Shown piece after piece: positions 16,836-26,039 of a stretch of DNA of 47,121 nucleotides (position 1 is its first letter; every line of letters starts with the position of its first letter). The translations under genes and the position numbers were made by a program. The notes beneath the pieces are model-generated. The model was not told the DNA's origin. It searched no databases and worked only from the letters and a program-made list of their open reading frames with translations. This DNA comes from Hebobacterum sp964559435 (GTDB taxonomy: Bacteria > Armatimonadota > Hebobacteria > Hebobacterales > Hebobacteraceae): the NCBI GenBank assembly GCA_964559435.1, contig CAZLHI010000025.1, positions 1 through 47,121 on the forward strand, in the 5' to 3' direction.

Positions 16836-17684
16836 ATGCGAAGATACTACCTTGGCGGAATCGCGGCAGGGCTCTTGCTGGTCGCGCACGGCCCGGCCCA
16901 GGCGGTGGTCCTACGCTACGAGCCCAAGGTTGGGTCGGCGTACCGATACAAGCAGTCCCTCGCGGGACGTATGGAGACATCGATGGCCGGCGTGGACCAG
17001 ACCATGCGAATGGAGTTCACGGGAGAGCTGAACTACAGCGAGAAGATCCTGTCGCAGACGGATCAGGTCAGCCGCGTCGAGAGAGAGCTGCTCGGTGGAC
17101 AGGGAGAGATCAAGCTCGACGGCGATGGGGAGACATTCGACATGCCCAGGGGCACCGTCACTGCGGAGGTGGATCGTCTGGGGCGGATCGTGAGGGTGCA
17201 GGAGGGGGAGTTCGAGGGCGACGAAGGGATGCCCCCGATTATGGGGCCTAGTGCGGAGTCGATGGCTAACTGGTCCCAGTTCTCCGCCTTCCCCGAGGGC
17301 GAGATCCAGAGCGGAGACTCCTGGTCGGGCAAGCTGGCCCTGCCGCTGACGTCTGAAGGCCCAGAGATTGAGGTCAGGTATAGCTCTGAGCTCCTCGCTG
17401 TGACGACGTTCCAGGACAGGAAGTGCGCCAAGCTGCGTACGTCGTTCACGGCCCCGTTCAACGTGGACGCCGGCGAGCTGCTCGGGGCGGGAGGCGAACA
17501 GGGGGAGGGCGGCGTCGAGGCCGATCTGAAGGGCGACCTACTCTGGTATTACGACTACGAGAACAGCGTCTACGTCTACACCGAAGGTACGGTGGGCGCG
17601 GACATGAGAATGAACGTACCCGGCATGCCGGGCGAGGCCGCAACCAAGATGATAATCAACATCAAGGATGTGATGGTGCAATGA
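16836..17684 (+). CDS. Secreted protein, DUF6263-like, first of a tandem pair
   Basis: 282 residues with a clear signal peptide (MRRYYLGGIAAGLLLVAHGPAQA). The mature start is VVLRYEPKVGSAYRYK, a beta-rich domain of the kind seen in DUF6263 proteins, then an EVDRLGRIVRVQEGEF segment, a WSGKLALPL segment, and a C-terminal hairpin WYYDYENSVYVYTEGTVG. Function is unknown. I see no catalytic motif and no lipobox. A good ribosome site (AAGGAG, about ten bases upstream) fixes the ATG. The next gene is a paralogue (same LRYEPKVG start and YYDYEN motif) and overlaps by four bases. Confidence 0.75.
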   Translation: MRRYYLGGIAAGLLLVAHGPAQAVVLRYEPKVGSAYRYKQSLAGRMETSMAGVDQTMRMEFTGELNYSEKILSQTDQVSRVERELLGGQGEIKLDGDGETFDMPRGTVTAEVDRLGRIVRVQEGEFEGDEGMPPIMGPSAESMANWSQFSAFPEGEIQSGDSWSGKLALPLTSEGPEIEVRYSSELLAVTTFQDRKCAKLRTSFTAPFNVDAGELLGAGGEQGEGGVEADLKGDLLWYYDYENSVYVYTEGTVGADMRMNVPGMPGEAATKMIINIKDVMVQ

Positions 17685-18544
17685 GGCTATCGCTCACCTG
17701 CGCCGCGCCGCTGGCCGCTCTGCTGGCTGCTAGCAGCGCACCGTGCTGCCATGCCATCGTTCTCCGGTACGAGCCGAAGGTCGGCCAGACGGCGACCTAC
17801 AAGGCGATGTTCGCCGGCCGCATGCAGCGTGCCATTGAGGGGGACGTGCCCTTCGCTGCGTTCGAGCGGTACCAGGTGACGGCAACCCTTACCTACACCA
17901 GTGAGGTGCTTTCGCAGACCGATGACGCGACGATGGTGAAGATTCGAATGGAGGACGGGCAGGCCGACGTCAAGGCCGGCGATGTCGCGGAGACCGTGGA
18001 TCTCGGCACGCTGCAGGCGCAGACGACCGTCGATCGCCGTCGTCTCGGCACCGACGCCGACGTAACTGCCGAGGCAGACTTCGCTGAGGTCCACCCCGAG
18101 TTGATCGACGCTCTCGGGAGCCTCCGCATCCTTGGCGACCTATGGCTCGGGCTCGCGGACGTCCTTTACCTGCCGGAGGGCGATGTCGGGCCCGGTGCTA
18201 CCTGGTTCCACAAGGATGTGCCCGAAGGCGACGAACCGTTCCCCATCCTCAAGATCGACCATCGCCTTATCGAGCTTACGAGTTACAAGGGCCGAAAGTG
18301 TGCCAAGATAGCAGTTTCCTGGCGGGCGCCCTTCTCGGACATCCCCTTCCCGGTGCGTGGGGGGGCCGTGGAAGCCTCTGCATCTGGGGTTCTCAGCGGC
18401 GAGTACATCGTCTACTACGATTACGAGAACTGCCTTGAGGTCTACGTGGAGGGCTCCGTCGGGAGGAGTCTGACGGTCCCGTTGCCCGAGTTCTCCTTCG
18501 AGCAGAGGCAGCAGATGAACGTCAAGGCTAGGTTGGTTGAGTGA
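17681..18544 (+). CDS. Secreted protein, paralogue of the preceding gene
   Basis: 287 residues, signal peptide about 1-25 (LAALLAASSAPCCHA). The mature protein begins IVLRYEPKVGQTATYK and ends with a YYDYENCLEVYVEGSVG hairpin, matching the upstream gene in order and spacing. The middle has diverged and lost most of the acidic loops. The paralogue's LGRIV strand is also degenerate here. Function unknown. The ATG at 17681 overlaps the previous stop (ATGA), and the giant peptidase gene starts 12 bases after its own stop, so all three are probably one operon of exported proteins. Confidence 0.75.
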   Translation: MRLSLTCAAPLAALLAASSAPCCHAIVLRYEPKVGQTATYKAMFAGRMQRAIEGDVPFAAFERYQVTATLTYTSEVLSQTDDATMVKIRMEDGQADVKAGDVAETVDLGTLQAQTTVDRRRLGTDADVTAEADFAEVHPELIDALGSLRILGDLWLGLADVLYLPEGDVGPGATWFHKDVPEGDEPFPILKIDHRLIELTSYKGRKCAKIAVSWRAPFSDIPFPVRGGAVEASASGVLSGEYIVYYDYENCLEVYVEGSVGRSLTVPLPEFSFEQRQQMNVKARLVE

Positions 18545-18556
18545 GGGGGCGCGAAG

Positions 18557-21500
18557 GTGGCGATACTCCGTGCAGCAACTGTGCTTCCCGTAGCGGCGCT
18601 ACTGGTAGCACTCTTCGGTAGCATCGCGGAAGCCGCGGAACCAGTTCCTCCCCTCATCCCGCGTTCCGAGATGCTCGCTGTGGAGGAGCTGCGGCCGGGC
18701 ATGAAGGGGGTGGGCAAGAGCGTCTTCCACGGCACGCGCGTCGAGGAGTTCGGGGTGACGGTTCTGGGCGTGCTGCGTAAGGTGAACTTCGACGGCGACA
18801 TCATCCTCGTTCGGATCGACTCCGGCCCACCGGTCTCGATGGGATATGGTGTCGTCTCGGGCATGAGCGGCAGCCCGATCTACGTCAATGGCAAGTTGAT
18901 CGGTGCTCTGGCATACGCGTGGCCATTCGCAAAGATCCCGATCGCAGGTGTGACACCGATCGGGCAGATGCTGGAGGCGTACCAGCCCGGCTCCTCGCCG
19001 GTTCGCAGACAAGGTACGCTGCGCGCGGCAGAGCCCTTCTCCATTGATGGACGCCGGGTGGAGCGCGCGGTGGTCGTGCCGAACGCCTCTGCCGTGCGGT
19101 CTGCCGGATCCGCGACAGTGTCCCTGGTGCCTATCGCCACCCCCGTGCTCGTCACTGGCCTGAGTCCGGCGCTGATAGATGTCCTGGGGAAAGCACTTGA
19201 GCCATATGGCCTTGTGCCTGTCGCGGGTGCGGGCGCGGCCGGCCAGGTCGCGACGCGCATGGTTCCCGGCCAGGCCGTGGGAGCCCGTCTCGTCGGGGGC
19301 GACCTAGACCTCACGGCCGTCGGCACCGTCACCTACGTGAAGGGCGACGTCGTGCTGGCCTTCGGACATCCCATGGCGAGCCTCGGCAGCACCGACATGC
19401 CGCTGGTCGCCGCTTATGTGCACGGGGTCATGCCGTCGAGTATGATCTCGTTCAAGCTCGCCTCGGGCGGACAAACCCTGGGGCACTTCACCGAAGACCG
19501 CCCTTGGTGTGTCGGCGGGCGCCTCGGCGGGGAGTCCGAGCTCATAGGCGCCGACCTGAGCATCGCCGACCTCGACCGCGGCGTCGCCCGCGATTACGGC
19601 GTGGAGGTCGTACAAAACCGAACGCTGACCTCGCTTCTGTTGGTCGCGGTGCTGGCCGGGGCCATCGACAGCGTGGGGCCTCCCTCCGAAGGCACGACCC
19701 GCGCTCGGTTCTCACTGGAGGCCGAGGGGCTGCCGTCCCTGGAGCGGGAGAATACGTATGCAGCGGAGGAGGGGGACGGCATCTTGTCTCTACTCTTCGG
19801 GGCGATGGGCGGAGCCGAGTCCGCCACGGCGGAGCTATCACAGATACTTGATGTTCTTCGCAGCAGCGAGTTCGGCGAGGCCCGCCTGGATCGCCTGGAG
19901 GTCTCGATTGAACTCACCAAGGCCCGACGCCTTGCGCGCCTGGAAGAGGCCCACATACCCACACCCATCGTGCGCGCGGGCGACGAAGTGCCGATCGTGA
20001 TAGCCCTGCGTACCTCCGACGGCGGCATCTCGCACCTCAGAAAAGTCGTCACCATCCCGGAGGCCTGCCCGCCGGGCCGCGTTCGGGTTGGCGTTGCGGG
20101 GGGGCGCGATGCTGAGGCCATCCGCGCTCGGCTCGACATCTCCGAGCCGAGGGCGGTGTCAATGAAGCAGATGGTTGGACAGATGCTCGGCCGGCCGAGC
20201 AACGACGATATCGTCATCGAGGTGGCGCTGCCTACTGTCGGGATTGAGGCGCGGGGTCACGTGTTCAGGGATCTCCCTCCTTCGGCGCTTGATCTGCTGC
20301 GGTCCTCCACCGCGCGCCGCCTCCGTTTGCTGCGCGATCACGTACAGCATCGCTCGAAGACCGACTGGGTGGTGTCGGGAAGCGCTGTGCTGGCGCTGAC
20401 CGTGGAGGGCGAAGAGAAAGACAAGGGCGGAAGGTTGCCGTCGCCGGAGTACGAGCCGCCGCGCTACGAGCAGATCGCGGGCGGCTTCGGCGCCCTTTTC
20501 CCTGGCATGTACTTTGATGCGGGACGGGCGAGTATGGGCACCGGGTCAGAGGGGGAAAAGGGAGAGGAAGAAGAGATCGATCTGGACGCCCCGCCCCCCA
20601 TGCCGAGCTGGGAAGAGGTCGAGACGGTGGGTGAGCGCGAGCTCACGGTCCCCTCGCTTTCGGAGGAGCGGCCGCCGGTGACCGCTGCCCGCAGCGAAGC
20701 CGTGGGACGGGTGGCCTCGGTCTGGCGACTGGGCGATGCGAAAGAACTGCTGAAAGGGGAGGCGAAAGGGACGGCGGTGGTCAGCACTGGCGGCATAGCC
20801 CTTGCGCCGGAAGCGACAGAAGTGACCCGCGTCGAAGCGCGCTGTCTGTGGCCCGTGGCGGCTTCGCCCGATGGGTCGGTATACGTCGGCTCGTGGACTG
20901 ACGGAGCGGTGCGCAGGACGGCCGCTGACGGCGAGACAACAGTCGTCCTCGAGACCACGGATGCTGGCATTCAGGCAGTCGCGGCCGGGCCGGACGGCAG
21001 CGTATACGCGGCGGGCGTGCCGGGAGGGACGATCTATCGCCTGAAGCCGGGCGAAGAGCCGGCCGAGGTCGGCCACCTTGGCGTGCAGAACGTGTGGGCA
21101 ATGGCCGTCGGCGAATCCGGAGACCTGCGGGTGGCGACCGGAGGTGAGGGCAAGCTGTATCGAATCTCGCCGGACGGCGACCCCTCTGTCCTCTTCACCG
21201 CCGCTGACCGACACATCACGTGCCTCGCGGCCGGGCCCGACGGGGCCCTGTACTTGGGCACGTCGCCGCTCGGCAAGGTATATGCAGTTTCGCCCGATGG
21301 GTCGGCTCGGTCCGTGTGCGAGTTGCAGGATGCCGCCATAAACAGTATTGCCGTGGATGCGCAGGGCAACGTCTATGTCGGCAGTTCGCCGAAGGCGCGT
21401 GTTCTGAAGATCGCCGAGGATGGTTCTCTTCGGGAGCTGTTCAAGGTCAAAGGCAAGCACGTGCTCTGTCTCTCGGCACTGCCGGACGGCACGGTGTATG

Positions 21501-22855
21501 CCGCTGTCGGTCCGCCGGCTCGGGTGTTCGTCATCTATCCAGACGAGAGCTCCGCTATGGTGTGCGAGGCCAAGACGGCCTACGTGGCCGGCCTGGCAGC
21601 CGATGCGACGGGGAACGTGTACGCCACGGCGGCGGACAGCGGCCGCCTGATCAAGCTCGAATCGACGGGACAGCGGGCGGGCAGCTACTTCTCGGCCGCG
21701 CACGACGCTGGCGCCGTCGCTCGCTGGGGTGCGGCGCGCTGGCGCGGTAGCGTTCCCGAGGGCACGGCTCTGCGCGTCTTCACTCGAACCGGCGATACGG
21801 CTCACCCCGACACCACATGGACCGCGTGGCAGGAGGTCGTCGCAGGCCGCGGCGCCTCGGTGCCGAGTCCCCCTGGCCGATACTTGCAGTGTCGGCTCGA
21901 TCTCTCTTCCGAGGGCCTGGCCCGCCCAGAGATCGATATGATTGAATTCACCTATCTTCCGGCCAACCGGGCCCCGGAGGCGAAGCTGACTGCACCCAAG
22001 GGAGACGAGATATGGTCGGGTCGTCAGACCATCAGATGGTCCGGGCGCGACCCGGACCGCGATGACCTCGCCTATGAGGTCTTCTGGTCGTCCGACCGGG
22101 GCAATACGTGGACCAAGATCGAGTCTGAAACGACGGCAGAAGAGGAAGGGGAGGAGTTGCCGGGGCCCGAGGGGGACGAGGAAGAGCTTCCCGAGGCCGA
22201 GACCGGGGACGAGTTGCCGGAACGGCCTGGCGAGAGTGCGGGACTTCTGTCGAGTGCCGTGAGCAGCAAGAGACGCATCGCTGTGGGTCAGATGGACGAA
22301 TTCGAAGACTCGTTCGGCACAGAAGCCGGGCGCGAGGCTCTGGGTGAGGAGCCGACGGCGGAGGAGGCTGACTTCGAGGAGGAGCTGGAGGAGCATGACG
22401 AGGAGGCATCCCGGCCCAGTGGTCCTCCCTCTCGCGCCACCTCAATCAAGTGGGACACCACCGGAGTGCCGGATGGCACATACTGGGTGAAGGTAGTGGC
22501 GAGCGACGAGAAGGCGAACCCGGGCGAGCCGCGGGAAGGGGAGGCCGTCTCCCGCGCCTTTCTCATTGACAATACACCGCCCGAACTGATCCTGGACCGG
22601 CGACGGCAGGATGACGACCCGCCGCCCGAGTCGGTCACCGTCTTCGAGCGGTCGACCTATGTGACCAGCGCCGAGTTCAAGGTCGATGACGGCGAGTGGC
22701 TGGCAGGCATCCCTCGGGACGGGATCTTCGACGGGCAGTATGAGGCGGTGTTGCTGGACCTGGAGCGACTCCCGGAGGGCGCGCACGAGGTCGAGATCAG
22801 GGCGCGCGACGCGGCGGCGAACGTGACACGCGAGACGCTCCGCTATAGGCGATAG
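18557..22855 (+). CDS. Secreted S55 (SpoIVB-type) peptidase with seven-bladed beta-propeller
   Basis: 1432 residues starting at GTG. Domains: signal peptide (1-27); S55 peptidase-like region (about 35-330), with IDSG (D88), GMSGSPIY (S104) and AFGHPM (H271); a long beta-rich region (about 330-650); an acidic linker (655-700); seven propeller blades of about 40 residues (about 765-1045, recurring DGxVY motifs); a lectin/discoidin-like strand region; an Ig/FnIII-like domain interrupted by a 100-residue acidic insert (about 1191-1294); and a final Ig-like domain (TPPELILDRR onward). In B. subtilis SpoIVB the triad order is His-Asp-Ser. Here it reads Asp-Ser-His, as in a circular permutant. Substrate unknown; it would act outside the cytoplasm. 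A 12-bp hairpin covers its stop codon. Confidence 0.82.
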   Translation: MAILRAATVLPVAALLVALFGSIAEAAEPVPPLIPRSEMLAVEELRPGMKGVGKSVFHGTRVEEFGVTVLGVLRKVNFDGDIILVRIDSGPPVSMGYGVVSGMSGSPIYVNGKLIGALAYAWPFAKIPIAGVTPIGQMLEAYQPGSSPVRRQGTLRAAEPFSIDGRRVERAVVVPNASAVRSAGSATVSLVPIATPVLVTGLSPALIDVLGKALEPYGLVPVAGAGAAGQVATRMVPGQAVGARLVGGDLDLTAVGTVTYVKGDVVLAFGHPMASLGSTDMPLVAAYVHGVMPSSMISFKLASGGQTLGHFTEDRPWCVGGRLGGESELIGADLSIADLDRGVARDYGVEVVQNRTLTSLLLVAVLAGAIDSVGPPSEGTTRARFSLEAEGLPSLERENTYAAEEGDGILSLLFGAMGGAESATAELSQILDVLRSSEFGEARLDRLEVSIELTKARRLARLEEAHIPTPIVRAGDEVPIVIALRTSDGGISHLRKVVTIPEACPPGRVRVGVAGGRDAEAIRARLDISEPRAVSMKQMVGQMLGRPSNDDIVIEVALPTVGIEARGHVFRDLPPSALDLLRSSTARRLRLLRDHVQHRSKTDWVVSGSAVLALTVEGEEKDKGGRLPSPEYEPPRYEQIAGGFGALFPGMYFDAGRASMGTGSEGEKGEEEEIDLDAPPPMPSWEEVETVGERELTVPSLSEERPPVTAARSEAVGRVASVWRLGDAKELLKGEAKGTAVVSTGGIALAPEATEVTRVEARCLWPVAASPDGSVYVGSWTDGAVRRTAADGETTVVLETTDAGIQAVAAGPDGSVYAAGVPGGTIYRLKPGEEPAEVGHLGVQNVWAMAVGESGDLRVATGGEGKLYRISPDGDPSVLFTAADRHITCLAAGPDGALYLGTSPLGKVYAVSPDGSARSVCELQDAAINSIAVDAQGNVYVGSSPKARVLKIAEDGSLRELFKVKGKHVLCLSALPDGTVYAAVGPPARVFVIYPDESSAMVCEAKTAYVAGLAADATGNVYATAADSGRLIKLESTGQRAGSYFSAAHDAGAVARWGAARWRGSVPEGTALRVFTRTGDTAHPDTTWTAWQEVVAGRGASVPSPPGRYLQCRLDLSSEGLARPEIDMIEFTYLPANRAPEAKLTAPKGDEIWSGRQTIRWSGRDPDRDDLAYEVFWSSDRGNTWTKIESETTAEEEGEELPGPEGDEEELPEAETGDELPERPGESAGLLSSAVSSKRRIAVGQMDEFEDSFGTEAGREALGEEPTAEEADFEEELEEHDEEASRPSGPPSRATSIKWDTTGVPDGTYWVKVVASDEKANPGEPREGEAVSRAFLIDNTPPELILDRRRQDDDPPPESVTVFERSTYVTSAEFKVDDGEWLAGIPRDGIFDGQYEAVLLDLERLPEGAHEVEIRARDAAANVTRETLRYRR

Positions 22856-22863
22856 CGGAGCGT
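22835..22863. terminator. Perfect 12-bp hairpin over the stop codon of the S55 peptidase gene
   Basis: ACGCTCCGCTAT (22835-22846), loop AGGCG, ATAGCGGAGCGT (22852-22863). It lies between convergent genes and contains the TAG stop (22853-22855). There is no T-tract on either side, so it is a candidate transcript-end or stabilising structure rather than a textbook intrinsic terminator. Confidence 0.5.
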
Positions 22864-22894
22864 CAGACTGCAAGAGCCCGGTCCTCGCAGGCGC

Positions 22895-24514
22895 CTAGCG
22901 CATACTGAGGAACATCTTGAAGTCCTGCGGGTTGCTGGCCACCGCCATTGCCACCTGCGGGACGACCTTTCCCTGCTGCACGAGCGTCTTGAGGGCCTGA
23001 TCCAGTGTCTGCATGCCTTCGGCCGCGCCGGACTGGAGCACGGAAGGCATCTGGTGGGTCTTGCCTTCACGGATGAGGTTGCGGATGGCTGAGGTGGCGA
23101 CTAGTATCTCCTGGGCGCAGGTCCGCCCTTTGCCGTCTGCCAGGGGTAGCAGTGTCTGGCAGATGATTCCTTCAAGGACAGTGGAAAGCTGGACTCTGAC
23201 CTGCTCCTGCTGGTGAGGAGGAAAGACGTCTATGATACGGTCCACTGTCTGTGCGGCGCTGGTGGTATGCAGCGTCGCCAGCACGAGGTGCCCGGTCTCG
23301 GCCGCTGTGATGGCCGCGGCGATCGTCTCGAGGTCGCGCATCTCGCCGATCAGTATCACATCCGGGTCCTGGCGCAGCACGTGCCGCAGAGCAACGGTGA
23401 AGGACCTCGTGTCACTTCCAACCTCTCGCTGGATTATGATGCTCTTCTCGTTGCGGTGAAGGAACTCGATGGGGTCCTCGATGGTCACGATATGCCGGCG
23501 CCGGATGACGTTTATCTCCCGGATCATCGCCGCCAGCGTGGTGGACTTACCCGAACCCGTGGGGCCGGTTACCAGCACAAGTCCTCTCGGGCGGATTGAT
23601 AGCTTCTTCAAGATCTCCGGCATCCCAAGACCGTCCAACGAGGGCGGATCGACCGGGACGGCCCGGAAGACGGCGCCGACAGTCCCGCGCTGGCGGTGGA
23701 CGTTGACACGGAAGCGCGAGAGGCCGCGGACGCTGTAAGCGAAGTCGAGCTCCCAATTCTCCTCGAACTCGCTGATCTGCTCGTCGCTGAGAACGGAGTA
23801 GATCAGCTCGTTCGTCCGCGTCGGCGTCAGTTTCTCTGCATTGACGGCGGACAGGTCGCCGTCGATTCGCAGCACGGGAGCCGTGCCGACGCCTAGGTGG
23901 AGGTCTGAGGCCCTCCTCTCGTGCATGATCCGAAGGAGATCATCTATGTGCAGGATCTCGTCTTGGTGGGGCTCCTCCGTCACCTGCTTGCCTTCCCTGA
24001 CCTTGGCGGTGACCTTCGGCTGGGTCTTGTTGAGTCGGGCGTAGAAGCGGTCTATGGCGCTCCTGACATCTCTCTCCGTCGCCACCAGGGGCTCGATGCG
24101 CATGCCGGTGCGCGCTTGAATGAGGTCGCACGCGAGGCTATCGAGCGGATTGACCATGCCGAGGTGAAGCGTGTTGTCGAGCTGCGAGATCGGAACGACC
24201 GCGAACCGTCTTGCCATCGACTCCGGCAGGACCTGCAAGGCTCCGGGGTTGTAGGCAACCTTGGACAGGTCGACGGTCTTCAGGCCCAAGTGGCGACTCA
24301 GGACCTGCACGATCTCTTCCGGGCCCACTGCGCCGAGTTCGACGAGAACGCTCCCTAGCCAGCGCCCCTGGGTTTGCTGGATCGCCCTCGCCCGCTCCAG
24401 CATGTGGTGGTTCACTACCGACGACGAGAGCAAGATCTCGGCTAGCTGATCGCTGTCGGTCTTCTGCTCCGGACCGATCTTCCCACCTTTGGTGTCAGTG
24501 TCAACTGCGGACAT
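22895..24514 (-). CDS. PilT-type retraction ATPase with extra N-terminal MshEN-like domain
   Basis: 539 residues, against about 345-375 for ordinary PilT. Residues 22-155 form a T2SSE_N/MshEN-like domain (RWLGSVLVELGAVGPEEI...HLGLKTVDL; FAVVPISQLDNTLHLGMVNPLD), as found in GspE and PilB and known in some family members to bind c-di-GMP. The C-terminal part (about 185-539) is a full PilT: ASDLHLGVGTAPVLRIDG, Walker A GPTGSGKS (317-324), QDPDVILIGEMRDLET, and the PilT signature AIRNLIREGKTHQ. No zinc Cys pairs are present, which separates it from PilB. A ribosome site AAAGGGA precedes the ATG at 24514. It is the last gene of the pilin/HD-GYP cluster, a second PilT besides the one at 31960. Confidence 0.87.
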   Translation of the reverse strand: MSAVDTDTKGGKIGPEQKTDSDQLAEILLSSSVVNHHMLERARAIQQTQGRWLGSVLVELGAVGPEEIVQVLSRHLGLKTVDLSKVAYNPGALQVLPESMARRFAVVPISQLDNTLHLGMVNPLDSLACDLIQARTGMRIEPLVATERDVRSAIDRFYARLNKTQPKVTAKVREGKQVTEEPHQDEILHIDDLLRIMHERRASDLHLGVGTAPVLRIDGDLSAVNAEKLTPTRTNELIYSVLSDEQISEFEENWELDFAYSVRGLSRFRVNVHRQRGTVGAVFRAVPVDPPSLDGLGMPEILKKLSIRPRGLVLVTGPTGSGKSTTLAAMIREINVIRRRHIVTIEDPIEFLHRNEKSIIIQREVGSDTRSFTVALRHVLRQDPDVILIGEMRDLETIAAAITAAETGHLVLATLHTTSAAQTVDRIIDVFPPHQQEQVRVQLSTVLEGIICQTLLPLADGKGRTCAQEILVATSAIRNLIREGKTHQMPSVLQSGAAEGMQTLDQALKTLVQQGKVVPQVAMAVASNPQDFKMFLSMR

Positions 24515-24568
24515 ATGGTGTCCCTTTGTGAATGCAGTTCTGATGGCGTGTAGTCCGACGAACTAGCT

Positions 24569-25990
24569 CTAGCTCGCATGTGAGCGCAGGCTGCTCTCTG
24601 ACTCAGAGCCCGATCGGGTGTACTCCTCAGCGTCGCCCGCCTCGCTAGCCGGTCGGCTCGGCCGCCCTTCGCCCACGACCGCGCACAAGGCGTTGGCGGC
24701 TACAGGGTCATAGACCTTGCCAGCGTACTGCTGAAGGTGGGCCAGTATCTCTTGCTCGCTCATCGCCGGCTGATAGGGCCTATCGGACATCATGGCGTCA
24801 AAGCTGTCGGCGACTTGCAGGAGCCGCGCGAGCTGTGGGATCTCATCCCCCGCCAGCCCGTCGGGATAGCCGCAGCCATCCCAAGATTCGTGATGATTGC
24901 GAACCATGCCCAGCGCATGGCGGCTCGGCCTCAACGGTCGCAGTATCTGCTCTCCAATGAGGCAGTGTTCTCGGCACACCGCGCGCTCCTCGTCCGAGAG
25001 AGGCGTTGGCTTCATGAGGACGCTGTCGCGTATGCCGATCTTCCCCACGTCGTGCAGCGGGCCGAACACCTCGATGTCGTGGATCATGCCTTCCGGCAGA
25101 CCCAGGTATTCGGCCATGCTTATCGCCAGCCCGGCGACCCGCTCGCTGTGGGAGGCTGTGTAGTTGTCGCGTGCATGCAGCGAGTTCACCAGCGACCGCA
25201 CAGTGGCCAGATAGCTATTGCGCGATTCCGCGTGGAGCTGGGCGCTTTCAACCGCCTTGGCCGCCATGTTGGCCAGGGTGTCGAGGAGGCGCGAATCATC
25301 TGTTCCGAAAGGCTCGCGGCCTTCGAGCCGCCGTGCCCCCAGTACGCCCACCCACCCGCTCGACAATCGCAGCGTCGCGCGAATCGTGCTACGCGATTTG
25401 TTCGAGGGCTCGATCTTTGATTCCAGGCCCTCAATCCTGCCACGCGATGCCGGCAGGAAATCGGACCAACCGATCTCGGGATCCAGCGAGTAGTCCTCGC
25501 CTGATCCCCCTGCGGCCGGGGACGAGCGCGCGTAGACAGGCTTGCCTGTCTCATGGTCGATCAGCAGCAAGTACGAAGCTTCTGCCTGGAGGGCACTGAG
25601 GACAGATTCCACCAGGGCGTGAGTTATGTGGTCCAGGTCTAGGGAGCCAGCAAGCTCGGCGCTCGCAGAGCACAGCCCATTGAGTTGGTCCACTCGTTCA
25701 TCCAGGCTCGCCACCGCGCCGTGAAGCTGCGTGACGAGCGCCTTGTTGGTCGCCCTCTGCTCGCGCTCGCGTGCACCCAAGTAGAGAATGCTGCAGAAGA
25801 CAAGCAGGCCGAGCCCCGTCAGCAGCACCACCTCGTCATAGGTCATCCCCATGATCAGGGGCTTGTAGCCGAAGATCAGGACGACCGACAGCCAGCTCGC
25901 CAGGATCACGATGAAGCTGATCGCGATCCAAACGATCTCTCTGCGCTTCTCGTCGGGGTCCTTGAGATCCCGAAAAGGCGACAGTGGCAC
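24569..25990 (-). CDS. Membrane-bound GAF-HD-GYP c-di-GMP phosphodiesterase
   Basis: 473 residues: two membrane helices (about 19-41 and 54-72), a short coiled coil (75-105), a GAF-like sensor domain (about 107-250), and an HD-GYP domain (about 262-425) with HSERVAGLA, H313/D314 in HDVGKIG, HHESWDG, G374-Y375-P376 in GYPDGLAGDEIP, and VADSFDAMMSDRPY. All metal ligands and the GYP motif look intact, so hydrolysis of c-di-GMP is expected. A low-complexity Ser/Glu tail follows. It lies between the minor pilin genes and the long pilT, tying second-messenger turnover to pilus function. What the GAF domain senses is unknown. Confidence 0.9.
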   Translation of the reverse strand: MPLSPFRDLKDPDEKRREIVWIAISFIVILASWLSVVLIFGYKPLIMGMTYDEVVLLTGLGLLVFCSILYLGAREREQRATNKALVTQLHGAVASLDERVDQLNGLCSASAELAGSLDLDHITHALVESVLSALQAEASYLLLIDHETGKPVYARSSPAAGGSGEDYSLDPEIGWSDFLPASRGRIEGLESKIEPSNKSRSTIRATLRLSSGWVGVLGARRLEGREPFGTDDSRLLDTLANMAAKAVESAQLHAESRNSYLATVRSLVNSLHARDNYTASHSERVAGLAISMAEYLGLPEGMIHDIEVFGPLHDVGKIGIRDSVLMKPTPLSDEERAVCREHCLIGEQILRPLRPSRHALGMVRNHHESWDGCGYPDGLAGDEIPQLARLLQVADSFDAMMSDRPYQPAMSEQEILAHLQQYAGKVYDPVAANALCAVVGEGRPSRPASEAGDAEEYTRSGSESESSLRSHAS

Positions 25991-26039
25991 CAGTCTCTCC
26001 CGAGACTACGGAGTATGCTCTTCATATCTACCTATGCGA

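Noticed and set aside
20546..22396. Long antisense frame of 616 codons opposite the S55 gene
   Set aside because: It is a complement of a high-GC coding region: Arg/His/Leu-rich, no domain, no ribosome site, and the plus-strand frame has clear domains throughout.
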